64,000 bases of DNA from Paenibacillus contaminans (GCF_003285015.1 NZ_QMFB01000015.1:96768-160767); one strand, 5' to 3'. Counted from the first letter of the stretch, positions 7,877 through 16,241 are shown. Notes: generated by a model from the letters alone, not told the origin. Program-made: numbers and translations.

Positions 7877-8563
7877 ATGGGAATCTTGTCAAGGTTTAGA
7901 GATATTATGGCCAGCAACATTAACGCTTTATTGGATAAGAACGAAGCTCCGGAGAAAACGATCGACAGCTTCATGCGCAACCTGAACAGCGACTTGGGTC
8001 AGGTTAAGGCGGAAACGGCATCGGTTTTGGCTGAGGAAAGAAGAGCGAAGCGGGAGCTGGACGAATGCAAGGCCGAGGTCAGCAAGCTGCAGCGTTATGC
8101 CGAAAAGTCTGTGGAAGCGGGCAATGACACGGGTGCCGTGAAATTTTTGGAGAAGAAAGCGCCTCTTGCTGAGAAAGAAGCCCGACTGCAGGCAGCGTAT
8201 GATGCGGCAGCTTCGAACGTCGTCAGTATGAAGCAAATACAGGAGAAGCTGGAAGCGGATATCGGACAGCTGGAAGCACGACGTATGAACCTGAAGGAGA
8301 AAATGGCGGCAACCAAAACCCAGCAAAGGTTGAATGCCGCGGGTTCACCCACAGGCGGCGGTATTGACGCTATGTTCGATGCAATGGAAGAGAAAGCAAA
8401 CAGCGCGTATAACGAAGCAATGGCCATTGCCGAGCTGCGTGCCGAGCCGAAGGACGATCTGGATGAAATGCTCGAGCAGCTTGAGAAAAGTTCAAATGCA
8501 AGCGGTGGAAGTGCTGAAGATGAATTGGCGGCATTGAAAGAAAAGATGAAAAAGAAACCATAA
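7877..8563 (+). CDS. ydjF: PspA/IM30-family membrane-stress protein (YdjF-like)
   Basis: 228 residues, almost entirely long alpha-helical coiled coil (about 25-200). It has the PspA N-terminal amphipathic helix MGILSRFRDIMASNINALLDKNEAP. PspA proteins form ESCRT-III-like scaffolds on the inner face of the membrane and limit leakage under envelope stress. Strong RBS GGGAGG. It heads a four-gene set in the same order as B. subtilis ydjF-ydjG-ydjH-ydjI; the SigW-like promoter upstream agrees with that. Confidence 0.9.
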   Translation: MGILSRFRDIMASNINALLDKNEAPEKTIDSFMRNLNSDLGQVKAETASVLAEERRAKRELDECKAEVSKLQRYAEKSVEAGNDTGAVKFLEKKAPLAEKEARLQAAYDAAASNVVSMKQIQEKLEADIGQLEARRMNLKEKMAATKTQQRLNAAGSPTGGGIDAMFDAMEEKANSAYNEAMAIAELRAEPKDDLDEMLEQLEKSSNASGGSAEDELAALKEKMKKKP

Positions 8564-8590
8564 CAGGTTCTTCGTAACAGAGGTGAGCGG

Positions 8591-9622
8591 ATGTCGGTTA
8601 TCGATTACAAATGCCCGAACTGCGGCAGCGGCATGGTGTTTGACACGGAAACAGGGATGTTATCCTGTCATAGCTGCGGAAGAAATGACGATATTGAGAA
8701 AATGGCGGATCCCCTCTCGAAAAATGTATTTTCCGAAGATGAGGCGAAGGAATATCACTGCAAAAGCTGCGGAGCGGTCATTATAACGGAAGCGGAGACG
8801 ACTGCGACGGTGTGCAGCTTTTGCGGGTCCGGCGTAGTGCTCGGCGATCGATTGACAGGGAAGCTGGCTCCGGCGCTGGTCATTCCGTTTACGATAAGCA
8901 AGGAAGAAGCGATGGCGGCTTTTCGCAAATGGTGCCGAAACGGCCGCCTGACGCCGAACGGATTTATGACGGCGGATCGAATAAAGGGAATAACCGGGAT
9001 GTACGTGCCCTTTTGGCTATATGATTTGAATAATCATATCGAGGTTAACGCCCACGGTACGAGGGTTAGAATCTATACCCAAGGCGATTACCAGTATACG
9101 GAAACGCAGCATTTTGATGTATACCGGAAGATCCGCCTGAATTATATGAATGTGCCGATCGACGCTTCGGAAAAAATGAACGACGAGCTGATGGATAAAT
9201 TGGAGCCTTTTCCCTACGATCAGCTTAAAAGCTTTAAAACGCCGTACCTCGCCGGCTACGTTGCGGAAAAGTACAGCTATGACGATCAGGGGTTATTTCC
9301 TCGGGCGAAACATAAAATCAGCGATTTTATCGAGTCGTATATTCGCTCGACGATGTCAGGATATACGGCCGTCAATTACACCAATAAGCAAATCGATACG
9401 AAATTTAAGCATGCGGATTATGCGCTTCTTCCGGTTTGGGTGGTACACTATGACTACAATAAATTGGAGCATACGTTTGCCATGAACGGCCAGACGGGCA
9501 AGGTGGTCGGCAAGCCCCCGATTAGCAAGGCGAAAGTGGCCGCATGGTTTGCGAGTATTTCCGGCGTTTCATTCCTTTCGCTGAAGCTGATCTCGTGGAT
9601 GATGGGGGGAGGGTTTTGGTGA
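8591..9622 (+). CDS. ydjG: YdjG-like zinc-ribbon protein with C-terminal membrane helix
   Basis: 343 residues. Two zinc ribbons lie at the N-terminus (Cys8/11/26/29 and Cys57/60/75/78). A beta-rich domain with the MYVPFWLYDL block typical of this family follows, and one hydrophobic segment near the C-terminus (VAAWFASISGVSFLSLKLISW). In B. subtilis, YdjG and YdjH form a membrane complex that recruits YdjF/YdjI. The stop overlaps the GTG start of the TPM-domain gene, so translation is coupled. Confidence 0.87.
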   Translation: MSVIDYKCPNCGSGMVFDTETGMLSCHSCGRNDDIEKMADPLSKNVFSEDEAKEYHCKSCGAVIITEAETTATVCSFCGSGVVLGDRLTGKLAPALVIPFTISKEEAMAAFRKWCRNGRLTPNGFMTADRIKGITGMYVPFWLYDLNNHIEVNAHGTRVRIYTQGDYQYTETQHFDVYRKIRLNYMNVPIDASEKMNDELMDKLEPFPYDQLKSFKTPYLAGYVAEKYSYDDQGLFPRAKHKISDFIESYIRSTMSGYTAVNYTNKQIDTKFKHADYALLPVWVVHYDYNKLEHTFAMNGQTGKVVGKPPISKAKVAAWFASISGVSFLSLKLISWMMGGGFW

Positions 9623-10422
9623 GAAGGAACGGTGTAATACTGGCGGCGCTATTGATTCTTTTCGCTGTTTTGCTTGCCGCTCCTAGGGGAGTTCAGGCCA
9701 AAGAGGCAGGCGGGACGGAATCGAAAAAGTTAATTTATGATGAAGCGGGACTGTTAAACCAAGAAGCGTATGATGAGCTGAACGCTATGGCGAATCGATA
9801 CGGAGCGCAAAGAGAAACGGATATCATCATCTATACATCCAAAAACGTTCAAAATGCCGACGTAATGAAAATGACGGAAGATTTTTACGACGAGAAAGCG
9901 CCGGGATACGATAAGGCTCATGGCAATGCGGTCATTTTAACGGTCGATATGAAAAATAGAGAGGTGTATTTGGCCGGATTTTATAAGGCGGAGCAGTACC
10001 TGGACGACGAACGGCTTGATAAAATACGAGCCAAGCTTAGTCCGGAATTGACGAACGGCGATTACAAACTCGCTTTTCAAAAATATATTCAAAACGTCCA
10101 TAGGTATATGGGATACCGCCCGGGAGTGAACCCGGACAATATTTTTTATAATATTTGGTTTCAATTGATCGTTTCGCTCGGCATCGGCGGCATTATCGTC
10201 GGGATTATGGCCTATAATTCAGGCGGCCGCGTTACAGTACATCAGAAAACCTACGAGGATGCAGGCACTTCGGGGGTTTTGGAGCATCGGGACCAGTACA
10301 TTCGAACGACCACGACGAGGCAGAAGATCCAGAAGAACAATGGCGGCGGATCGGGCGGCGGAGGCGGCGGAGGAATTTCCGGCGGCGGTCATTCGCATAG
10401 CGGAAGCAGAGGATCATTTTAG
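9619..10422 (+). CDS. ydjH: YdjH-like TPM-domain membrane protein
   Basis: 267 residues. GTG 9619 was chosen because GGGGGGAGGG lies just before it; the longer ORF from 9544 has no such signal. A signal peptide ends near GVQAKEA, followed by a TPM domain (about 35-160: YDEAGLLNQEAYDELNAMA, DIIIYTSKNV, GNAVILTVDMKNREVYLAG). One transmembrane helix (IVSLGIGGIIVGIMAY) and a Gly/Ser/His-rich cytoplasmic tail close it. The order extracytoplasmic TPM, helix, glycine-rich tail is that of YdjH. It acts in the membrane with YdjG to anchor the PspA-type protein. Confidence 0.87.
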   Translation: MRRNGVILAALLILFAVLLAAPRGVQAKEAGGTESKKLIYDEAGLLNQEAYDELNAMANRYGAQRETDIIIYTSKNVQNADVMKMTEDFYDEKAPGYDKAHGNAVILTVDMKNREVYLAGFYKAEQYLDDERLDKIRAKLSPELTNGDYKLAFQKYIQNVHRYMGYRPGVNPDNIFYNIWFQLIVSLGIGGIIVGIMAYNSGGRVTVHQKTYEDAGTSGVLEHRDQYIRTTTTRQKIQKNNGGGSGGGGGGGISGGGHSHSGSRGSF

Positions 10423-10440
10423 CTGAAAGGGATGGATAAC

Positions 10441-11424
10441 ATGTCATTTTTCAATCAATTTGCGAACGTAGTGGAATGGGAAGAATTTCGAGACGATATG
10501 ATTTTCTGGAAGTGGAGCAACCGGGAGATTAAAAAAGGAAGCAAGCTCATCATTCGCCCGGGTCAAGACGCGATTTTCATCAATAACGGCAAGATCGAGG
10601 GGATTTTCGAGCAAGAAGGGGAATATCACATCGCTTCCGAAATCATTCCGTTCTTGTCGACGCTGAAGGGCTTCAAATTCGGCTTTAACAGCGGGATGCG
10701 GGTGGAGGTCCTGTTCGTCAATACGAAGGAATTTACCGTCAAATGGGGAACGCAAAATCCGGTTTTGATTCCGACGCCGCAGTTGCCGGGGGGTATGCCG
10801 ATTCGCGCGAACGGCACGTTCAATTTCAAAGTGAACGACTACGTTACGCTCATTGATAAAATTGCCGGCATTAAGGACAGCTATCTCGTCGAGGACGTCA
10901 AAATCCGGATTACTTCCGTGCTCGATCAGTTGTTGATGAAGTGGATCAGCAGAGAAGGCAAGGACATGTTCAATCTGCAGGCGAATGCATTCGAAATTGC
11001 GAAGGGCATTCGTGAGGATCTCGATATGCAAGTGATGGACAATGGGATGACGATCACGGGCTTCCATGTGATGAGCTTTAATTATCCTCAAGAAATTCAG
11101 GATAAAATCACGAAGACGGCTTCGTACGAAATGATCGGCAATCTGCAAAAATATCAGCAAGTTGCAATGACGGACGGCATGGCATCCGGCAATATAAAAG
11201 GCGGGGGAGCCGCTGCGGACATGGCCGGCATGATGATGGGCATGAACATCGCGAATGAAATGATGAAAAATATGAACGCGGGCCAAAAGCCTCCGGCTGA
11301 TCCTGCACCGGCTTCTTCGGCACCGGCGTCCGAAGGGAAAAAGCCGAACTTCTGCCCGAACTGCGGCACGAAAAATGAGGGGTCGAAATTTTGCCCGAAT
11401 TGCGGCCAGAAATTGAGTGAGTAG
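10441..11424 (+). CDS. ydjI: YdjI-like SPFH/virion-core-like protein with zinc ribbon
   Basis: 327 residues. ATG 10441 preferred over ATG 10432, because AAAGGG abuts the latter. Residues about 25-230 form the SPFH-like fold of the YdjI group (RPGQDAIFINNGKIEG, FNFKVNDYVTLIDKI). A Gly/Met-rich stretch and Pro/Ala linker follow, ending in a CPNC...CPNCG zinc ribbon. In B. subtilis YdjI bridges the YdjGH membrane complex and the PspA-type protein. Last gene of the operon; a stem-loop lies about 110 bases after its stop. Confidence 0.87.
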   Translation: MSFFNQFANVVEWEEFRDDMIFWKWSNREIKKGSKLIIRPGQDAIFINNGKIEGIFEQEGEYHIASEIIPFLSTLKGFKFGFNSGMRVEVLFVNTKEFTVKWGTQNPVLIPTPQLPGGMPIRANGTFNFKVNDYVTLIDKIAGIKDSYLVEDVKIRITSVLDQLLMKWISREGKDMFNLQANAFEIAKGIREDLDMQVMDNGMTITGFHVMSFNYPQEIQDKITKTASYEMIGNLQKYQQVAMTDGMASGNIKGGGAAADMAGMMMGMNIANEMMKNMNAGQKPPADPAPASSAPASEGKKPNFCPNCGTKNEGSKFCPNCGQKLSE

Positions 11425-11535
11425 TGAAAAGAAGCTGTTTCAAAAGCTTTGCAGCGCGGAATCAGCTTAAAAAACGAACAGGCGGGGGTTGTCCCCGAAA
11501 GTTAGATTTGAATGGGCAATTCCTATAATGGAATC

Positions 11536-11578
11536 AAAGACGCTTCCAAGACACTGTAAAGTGGATGGAAGCGTCTTT
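11536..11578. terminator. Stem-loop terminator between convergent genes
   Basis: AAAGACGCTTCCA (11536-11548) is perfectly complementary to TGGAAGCGTCTTT (11566-11578), with a short T-rich tail on + (and A-rich entry for -). Probably serves the ydj operon and the convergent membrane-protein gene. Confidence 0.75.
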
Positions 11579-11614
11579 GTTTGGTAATTTGGCATTTAAG
11601 CGACGCAGCGCCCC

Positions 11615-12079
11615 TCATTTTTTAGCCCGCTTCATTTGGACCAGGGAAATCGCTCCGGCGGCTAATATGGCAAAAACCACGAATCCGCAAAACGTATATG
11701 CATTGAAAAATAAATCGTTTGTGTACTGATTTAACAATGGAAAACGATAAAGTTTGGATTCGGGATTATCGTAAGAACCGCCTAGAGCTTCGATTTTTTG
11801 CTGAATAAACGCGTACTCCGCCCAAGCTAAGGGGATGATGAGAATTCCTGAGATCGCCGTGACGGCCGGAATGGTTTTCGGTTTCCGTTTAAAGAGTTTG
11901 TAAACGTAAATGATGATTAAAATTATCGATGTTAGAATGATGGGAATTGTAGGGAAGATGATCAGAAGGCCTAAATTGCCGTTTCCCGACCATCGATGCG
12001 GTTTAATTGTGAATAACTTAATCAAATAGAAAAAAATCGCACAAATACACAAGAAAATGAGCGGCCATTTGATTTTCAA
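11615..12079 (-). CDS. Four-helix membrane protein, unknown
   Basis: 154 residues with four hydrophobic helices (about 5-20, 33-55, 70-90 and 125-145) and short polar loops. The start is TTG at 12079, with AAAGGAG eight bases upstream. No family recognised; similar small integral proteins are common in Paenibacillus. Convergent to the ydj operon and not evidently co-transcribed with anything. Confidence 0.6.
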   Translation of the reverse strand: MKIKWPLIFLCICAIFFYLIKLFTIKPHRWSGNGNLGLLIIFPTIPIILTSIILIIIYVYKLFKRKPKTIPAVTAISGILIIPLAWAEYAFIQQKIEALGGSYDNPESKLYRFPLLNQYTNDLFFNAYTFCGFVVFAILAAGAISLVQMKRAKK

Positions 12080-12261
12080 AAGGTTGATCTCCTTTCATCG
12101 TATTAAATATTTCATGTTCCTATAGAAACTATACTCTAAAATGGTTCAAGGGATGAATAAGGTTTGTTTTCAGGTTGAAAATTCCTCTCGACCTTCGATT
12201 GCAGCTTTTGATTAAAATAACCGGATTGACAGATGATGAAAAGATGGCTAAGATTGTTCTT

Positions 12262-12300
12262 AGGTTTAGTAATTTAGTAAATTAGTAAATAAGTAAATCA
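12262..12300 (+). repeat. Short AT-rich tandem repeat before the DUF6530 gene
   Basis: Four imperfect copies of a (T)AGTAAAT-type 8-base unit follow each other directly upstream of the DUF6530 start. It may hold the promoter or an operator; no clear -35/-10 pair was picked out. Confidence 0.45.
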
Positions 12301-12326
12301 CTGAATTCGAAATGGAGCGTGCAAAA

Positions 12327-12806
12327 ATGAAAATACCAACATCTTTAAAACATAAACCGGTTGTCGTATCGGAAAATTATGAGCAGGTTGACGGAAGATA
12401 CGCCCGGAACACGGATGCCAAAGGTTTATCCCTCGGTTTGGCCCAATGGAATGACAGGGGAAAGGTCGATATTTCGGCGAAAGTATGGAGATACACCGGG
12501 GAAAAATGGTCGAGGCAATCCGAAGAGCTGCCTATGCACCGTGTTCTTGACCTTGCCATTCTGATTTGCAGAAGCAACTTATATTTTCAGGATGCCTATC
12601 GGTTCCCCAAAATGTATGACCCCGATAACACGATGATTGACCGAATCGGGCTCCAGGGGGATGCGATGAGCGTATCCGTTTGTGCGGATAATCCCATGAT
12701 TGATCAAGATATTAAGCTGTTCGCCCAGGCGCTTAGCGATGATGGCGAAATGATTGGAGAGCGGCTTCGCGTATTGTCCCGGTTATTAAAAGAAATGGGG
12801 TATTAA
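12327..12806 (+). CDS. DUF6530-like protein
   Basis: 159 residues. ATG 12327 preferred for the GGAG at 12314-12317. Soluble protein, early LKHKPVVVSENYEQVDGRYA, then SLGLAQWNDRGKVDISAKVWR and a conserved-looking MHRVLDLAILICRSN helix. I recognise it as the DUF6530 type that accompanies MoxR/VWA gene pairs; the function is not known. It is followed after 23 bases by the MoxR gene and is probably a dedicated partner or client of that ATPase. Confidence 0.65.
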   Translation: MKIPTSLKHKPVVVSENYEQVDGRYARNTDAKGLSLGLAQWNDRGKVDISAKVWRYTGEKWSRQSEELPMHRVLDLAILICRSNLYFQDAYRFPKMYDPDNTMIDRIGLQGDAMSVSVCADNPMIDQDIKLFAQALSDDGEMIGERLRVLSRLLKEMGY

Positions 12807-12829
12807 CATGTTCGAAAAGGTGAATTGTT

Positions 12830-13951
12830 ATGAACAGCCATGAGGAATTTATTTTGTCCCCATCAAGGCAGCTTACCGATATCGAAAAAGAACTGGTTTG
12901 GCAAAAACCATTGTCACATAAGGTTAGCGACGAAGAGCTGCGTATTTGCAAAGAAGTAAAGCGCAACTGGAATCGCGGGGAAATGAAAATCGCCAACATT
13001 TTATTAGAGGGCGATGCAGGCTCCGGCAAAACGCAGCTTGCCAAAGCATTGTCGGCGGATTTCGGGCTGCCCTATACGAAAGTGACCTGTTTTGCCGATA
13101 TGGATAAAACGGATGTTATCGGCGCTATTTTGCCGGTAATTGCAAATGAACGGCTGGAGAAGATGGAGCCTTCGGAGCAAAATATTTTGAAAGCACTGTA
13201 TGAAAGCGACGGTTTTCAAAGTACGACGGAACGATTGATGACTGTGCTGGGAGCGACTCAGGAGCAGGCTGCGTTAAAAATGAAGCAGTTACTGAAGCGG
13301 CTCGAGCAAAACACGGATGACGATGTGGTGGAATATCGATTTTATCCTTCCGAGATCGTCAGAGCTTATCAAAAGGGTTATCTTCTGGAAATTCAAGAAC
13401 CGACCGTCATTCGCGATGCAGCGGTGTTAATGGCGCTTAATTCAGCTTTGGAGCTGGATGGCAGCATTAATCTTCCGACAGAAATCTTACGCAGACACCC
13501 GGACTTCATTGCAGTTATCACAACAAACCGCGGATACGGAGGGACAAGACCGTTAAACGAAGCACTGCGCGACAGGGTTCAGCACACGGAAAAGATGGAT
13601 TTGCCAAGCAAAGAAATCATGATTGAACGTGCGAGGGCCAAAACCGGCTATAAGGATGAACGGGTGTTGGATGTTCTGGCGGATACCATAATCGTTTTGG
13701 ACCGAACGGCCCGGATCAATGCGATTAAAGGCGTAGCTGGAATGCGATCCTTTTTCTACTGGGCGGATGCGGTTGCCGGAGGCTCTTCAGTCAAAGAATC
13801 CCTTTATCATAAAGTCATTTACAAAATAACGACCGATTCCGAAGAAATCAGCCTGTTGGAAGAAGCGCTGAAAAGCCGCGGCTTGTTAGCCGGTTTAGAT
13901 GAAGTTGAGATGGAAAGTAAAAAAAAACTAAATTTGACGAGATCGAGATAA
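12830..13951 (+). CDS. MoxR-type AAA ATPase
   Basis: 373 residues. Walker A GDAGSGKT at 61-68; sensor-1-like FIAVITTNRGYGGTRPLNEALRDRV is clear. The Walker B strand reads YLLEIQEPT rather than the usual hhhhDE, so the acidic pair is altered (E..E) unless the alignment shifts. MoxR ATPases remodel or insert cofactors into partner proteins together with a VWA protein, which is the next gene. The C-terminus runs into an A9 tract (13919-13927) and stops at 13951. A -1 shift on that tract would fuse it with the VWA reading frame. Confidence 0.85.
   Translation: MNSHEEFILSPSRQLTDIEKELVWQKPLSHKVSDEELRICKEVKRNWNRGEMKIANILLEGDAGSGKTQLAKALSADFGLPYTKVTCFADMDKTDVIGAILPVIANERLEKMEPSEQNILKALYESDGFQSTTERLMTVLGATQEQAALKMKQLLKRLEQNTDDDVVEYRFYPSEIVRAYQKGYLLEIQEPTVIRDAAVLMALNSALELDGSINLPTEILRRHPDFIAVITTNRGYGGTRPLNEALRDRVQHTEKMDLPSKEIMIERARAKTGYKDERVLDVLADTIIVLDRTARINAIKGVAGMRSFFYWADAVAGGSSVKESLYHKVIYKITTDSEEISLLEEALKSRGLLAGLDEVEMESKKKLNLTRSR
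13919..13927 (+). promoter_or_regulatory. A9 slippery tract at the MoxR/VWA junction
   Basis: Nine A in a row. The VWA frame has a stop at 13918-13920 but is open from 13921, and reads KKTKFDEIEIKTWGNIDDP before the first ATG at 13993. That ATG has no RBS. Slippage by one base here would join the MoxR frame to VWA; a homopolymer error would look the same. Confidence 0.55.
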
Positions 13952-13992
13952 AAACATGGGGGAATATCGACGATCCTGATTTTGACCACAAA

Positions 13993-15039
13993 ATGAATGA
14001 AGAGGAACAAGGAATCGCATTAAAAAAATCCGCGGATAGTGAAGAGAACACATCCGAAGCTTCTGATGATGCTACCGATATGGAAAGCTCCGATCAGGGT
14101 GAGGACGGTACGCCCGTCTATCATCAGGCAAATCCTGAAAACATGTCGGAAGAAACGAAACGGAAGGCACGGGAGTTCCGTAAAAAGCTGAATCGCGACG
14201 TTAGGCAAGTCGTTTCCGATTCTATTCATAACAGGGTGAAGCTTGTCGTACATCGCCCGGAATACGTTCCGGACAATGAACGGGAATATGTCAGGCTAAG
14301 TCATGAGCTTATGCCGGTCGTCCGCGAGATTGCCAGAAAAACGCTTCCGCTGTTGGAGCATGAGATTTCCGCCGAATTCGCAAGGAATCATTATTATGGC
14401 AGTAAATTTCAAGCGGACAGCGTGGCGTATCGGGATTTCAGATATTTTGCCAAAAAACGGCCTCCAACGGAATCCCCTTCGCTTGTCGTCGGTCTAAGGA
14501 TTGACGAATCGGCATCCATGGCTGCGTTTGGGAGATTGGAAGCAGCTAAGCGTGCGGTATTGGCGGTCTATGAATTTTGTCAAATTTGTCAAATTCCCAT
14601 CTTGATCTACGGGGATACGGCGGATGTTTCCAGATTGGAGCAAATGTCGATTTATGCCTATGCCGATTGCGATAAAGCGGATCCCAGCGATCGATTCAGG
14701 CTGATGGGGATTCGAGCCAGAAGCAATAATCGTGACGGGATGGCTCTTCGAATCATTGCGGAACGGTTAGTGCATACAAAGCAACAGACGAAGCTGCTGA
14801 TCAGCATAAGTGACGGACAGCCGAAGGCGATGGACGATTATACCGGAAGTTATGCCATCCAAGACATGCAGCAGACCATAGCCGAATACGAGCGCAAAGG
14901 AATTACATTTCTTGCAGCCGCTATCGGCCAGGACAAAGATGTGATTAATCACATTTACGGGAACGAGCGATTTTTGGATATTACCAACCTCAATGAATTC
15001 CCTGCAAAGCTGGTTCGGATCATCGCTCGGTATTTGTGA
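13993..15039 (+). CDS. VWA (von Willebrand A) domain protein, MoxR partner
   Basis: 348 residues from ATG 13993, but the real N-terminus is probably longer. The frame is open back to 13921 with protein-like sequence and no Shine-Dalgarno precedes 13993. Residues 1-60 are acidic and disordered; about 80-160 resemble the N-terminal region of CobT/YeaD-like VWA proteins. The VWA domain starts at 166 with the MIDAS motif DESAS (171-175) and a later SDGQPKA aspartate. In MoxR-VWA pairs the VWA protein is the metal-dependent adaptor. How translation starts is unclear (frameshift from MoxR, rare start, or base-call error). Confidence 0.83.
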   Translation: MNEEEQGIALKKSADSEENTSEASDDATDMESSDQGEDGTPVYHQANPENMSEETKRKAREFRKKLNRDVRQVVSDSIHNRVKLVVHRPEYVPDNEREYVRLSHELMPVVREIARKTLPLLEHEISAEFARNHYYGSKFQADSVAYRDFRYFAKKRPPTESPSLVVGLRIDESASMAAFGRLEAAKRAVLAVYEFCQICQIPILIYGDTADVSRLEQMSIYAYADCDKADPSDRFRLMGIRARSNNRDGMALRIIAERLVHTKQQTKLLISISDGQPKAMDDYTGSYAIQDMQQTIAEYERKGITFLAAAIGQDKDVINHIYGNERFLDITNLNEFPAKLVRIIARYL

Positions 15040-15078
15040 CCCAATTAAACAATATAGAAAACGAAGGGAGAGAACGGC

Positions 15079-15438
15079 ATGGAAAAAAATAGGCGCAAAG
15101 AGCTTCTGGAAGAATATAGCCAAATAAAGACCTTCATGGGGGCAATCCAAATAACAAACAAGGCAAACGGGAAAATTTTCGTAGATACGTATCCCAACCT
15201 GAAAAACAAATGGATCATGATTCAGTCCCAACTGGACATGGGCAGGTTCGCGAATCTTCAGCTGCAAAAGGAATGGAAGGAATTCGGCGCCGAATCCTTC
15301 ACCTATGAGGTGTTAGAGGAGAAGGAGGCCGACGAAGTAAAAGACAGGAAATGGGAGCTTAAGCAGCTGGAAAAACAATGGCTGGAGAAATTGCAGCCAT
15401 ACGGAGATAGAGGATATAATAAGCCGCCCAGGAATTGA
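15079..15438 (+). CDS. GIY-YIG-like nuclease family protein
   Basis: 119 residues. The early strand IQITNKANGKIFVDTYPNLKNK corresponds to the GxY...YxG core of GIY-YIG nucleases, here degenerate. LQKEWKEFGAESFTYEVLEE is a conserved block of the short stand-alone Firmicute members. The first motif tyrosines are mostly replaced, so catalysis is doubtful. RBS AAGGGAGAG. Forty bases after the VWA gene in the same direction, so it may belong to that cluster. Confidence 0.7.
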   Translation: MEKNRRKELLEEYSQIKTFMGAIQITNKANGKIFVDTYPNLKNKWIMIQSQLDMGRFANLQLQKEWKEFGAESFTYEVLEEKEADEVKDRKWELKQLEKQWLEKLQPYGDRGYNKPPRN

Positions 15439-15583
15439 AATGATAACATGACGGTAACATGCCAGTTGCAATTGCTCAATAATATTCAAAAACTCATGTC
15501 CAAGGGACGTGGGTTTTCTTTTTGCATTCGCTGAAACGCAATTAAAAAAGTTGACCTCAGCTGAGGCCAACCTGGTTGAACAA

Positions 15584-15718
15584 TTATCTAATATTTCCTA
15601 TAGAATTTTTTACGGTATCATGACGTGTCTTCAACACATTAGATTCTGCAAAAGCGGATCCAGCAAAAAATGCCATTGTAAGCGTAAGGACAAGACCGGA
15701 ATATAGTATTTTCTTCAG
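15584..15718 (-). CDS. Small secreted peptide, probable CTG start
   Basis: 44-residue precursor: KK plus hydrophobic core ending in AGSAFAES, a clean signal peptide, then a mature part of about 20 residues ending HDTVKNSIGNIR. GGGGAGG lies 8 bases before CTG 15718, whereas the in-frame GTG (15727) overlaps the RBS, so CTG looks like the start. It resembles exported signalling-peptide precursors (Phr-like size and layout), but no Rap partner is adjacent. The longer ORF to 15820 has no RBS. Confidence 0.5.
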   Translation of the reverse strand: MKKILYSGLVLTLTMAFFAGSAFAESNVLKTRHDTVKNSIGNIR

Positions 15719-15856
15719 GCGAATCACCTCCCCATATGGAACATTATACCATGCGAGGGACAAGAAGCGAATTGTGATTTTGTGAAGTATGTTTATAGTT
15801 AGAATCATTAAGTTAAGCAAAGAGGGAAGGTAAACCTGTGTTTCTAAGTTTATGCT

Positions 15857-15880
15857 TTAGTTAGCCTTCGGACTAACTAA
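15857..15880. promoter_or_regulatory. 8-bp inverted repeat before a possible promoter
   Basis: TTAGTTAG (15857-15864) and CTAACTAA (15873-15880), followed 5 bases later by TATAAT (15886-15891), a good -10. It could be an operator or a small hairpin. Confidence 0.4.
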
Positions 15881-15899
15881 CAAGGTATAATCTAAGCAC

Positions 15900-16055
15900 T
15901 TGGCATTGAATTCACTTCAAAAAACAGATACTTGGTCTTTTTGGAAGAATGTGATCAACAATTACAGAATGGTATTCAAAACAGGGAAATATATACAAGA
16001 AGATTTAAAATCCAAATGGAATACTAATTTTATTCCCGAAGAGGAGAAATATTGA
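15900..16055 (+). CDS. Possible small ORF or gene remnant, 51 aa
   Basis: TTG 15900 opens a frame reading ALNSLQKTDTWSFWKN and ending YIQEDLKSKWNTNFIPEEEKY, with the stop abutting the ATG of the next small gene (TGAATG). No Shine-Dalgarno was seen before the TTG, so it may be the tail of a decayed larger gene. Confidence 0.35.
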   Translation: MALNSLQKTDTWSFWKNVINNYRMVFKTGKYIQEDLKSKWNTNFIPEEEKY

Positions 16056-16241
16056 ATGAGTAACGAAGGGACAAATGATGAACTGAGAAGCAAGCTAGAA
16101 GAGGCGGAAAATGCTCTGAAAAAAGCAGAGGAAGAATATGAGTTATATGTGAAGCAATTAGAAAATTACAAAAAGGTTATTGATGAACAGAAAGAACTGG
16201 TTATGAGTATTCGATCAAGATTGAAGGTAATCGTTCATTAA
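16056..16241 (+). CDS. Small coiled-coil protein, 61 aa
   Basis: GAGGAG lies about 12 bases before ATG 16056. Residues about 8-50 are a continuous amphipathic, glutamate/lysine-rich helix (LEEAENALKKAEEEYELYV), probably a short coiled coil. Not assigned to a family. Sits between a signal-peptide gene and an IS relic in a region that looks eroded, so it might itself be a fragment. Confidence 0.45.
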   Translation: MSNEGTNDELRSKLEEAENALKKAEEEYELYVKQLENYKKVIDEQKELVMSIRSRLKVIVH

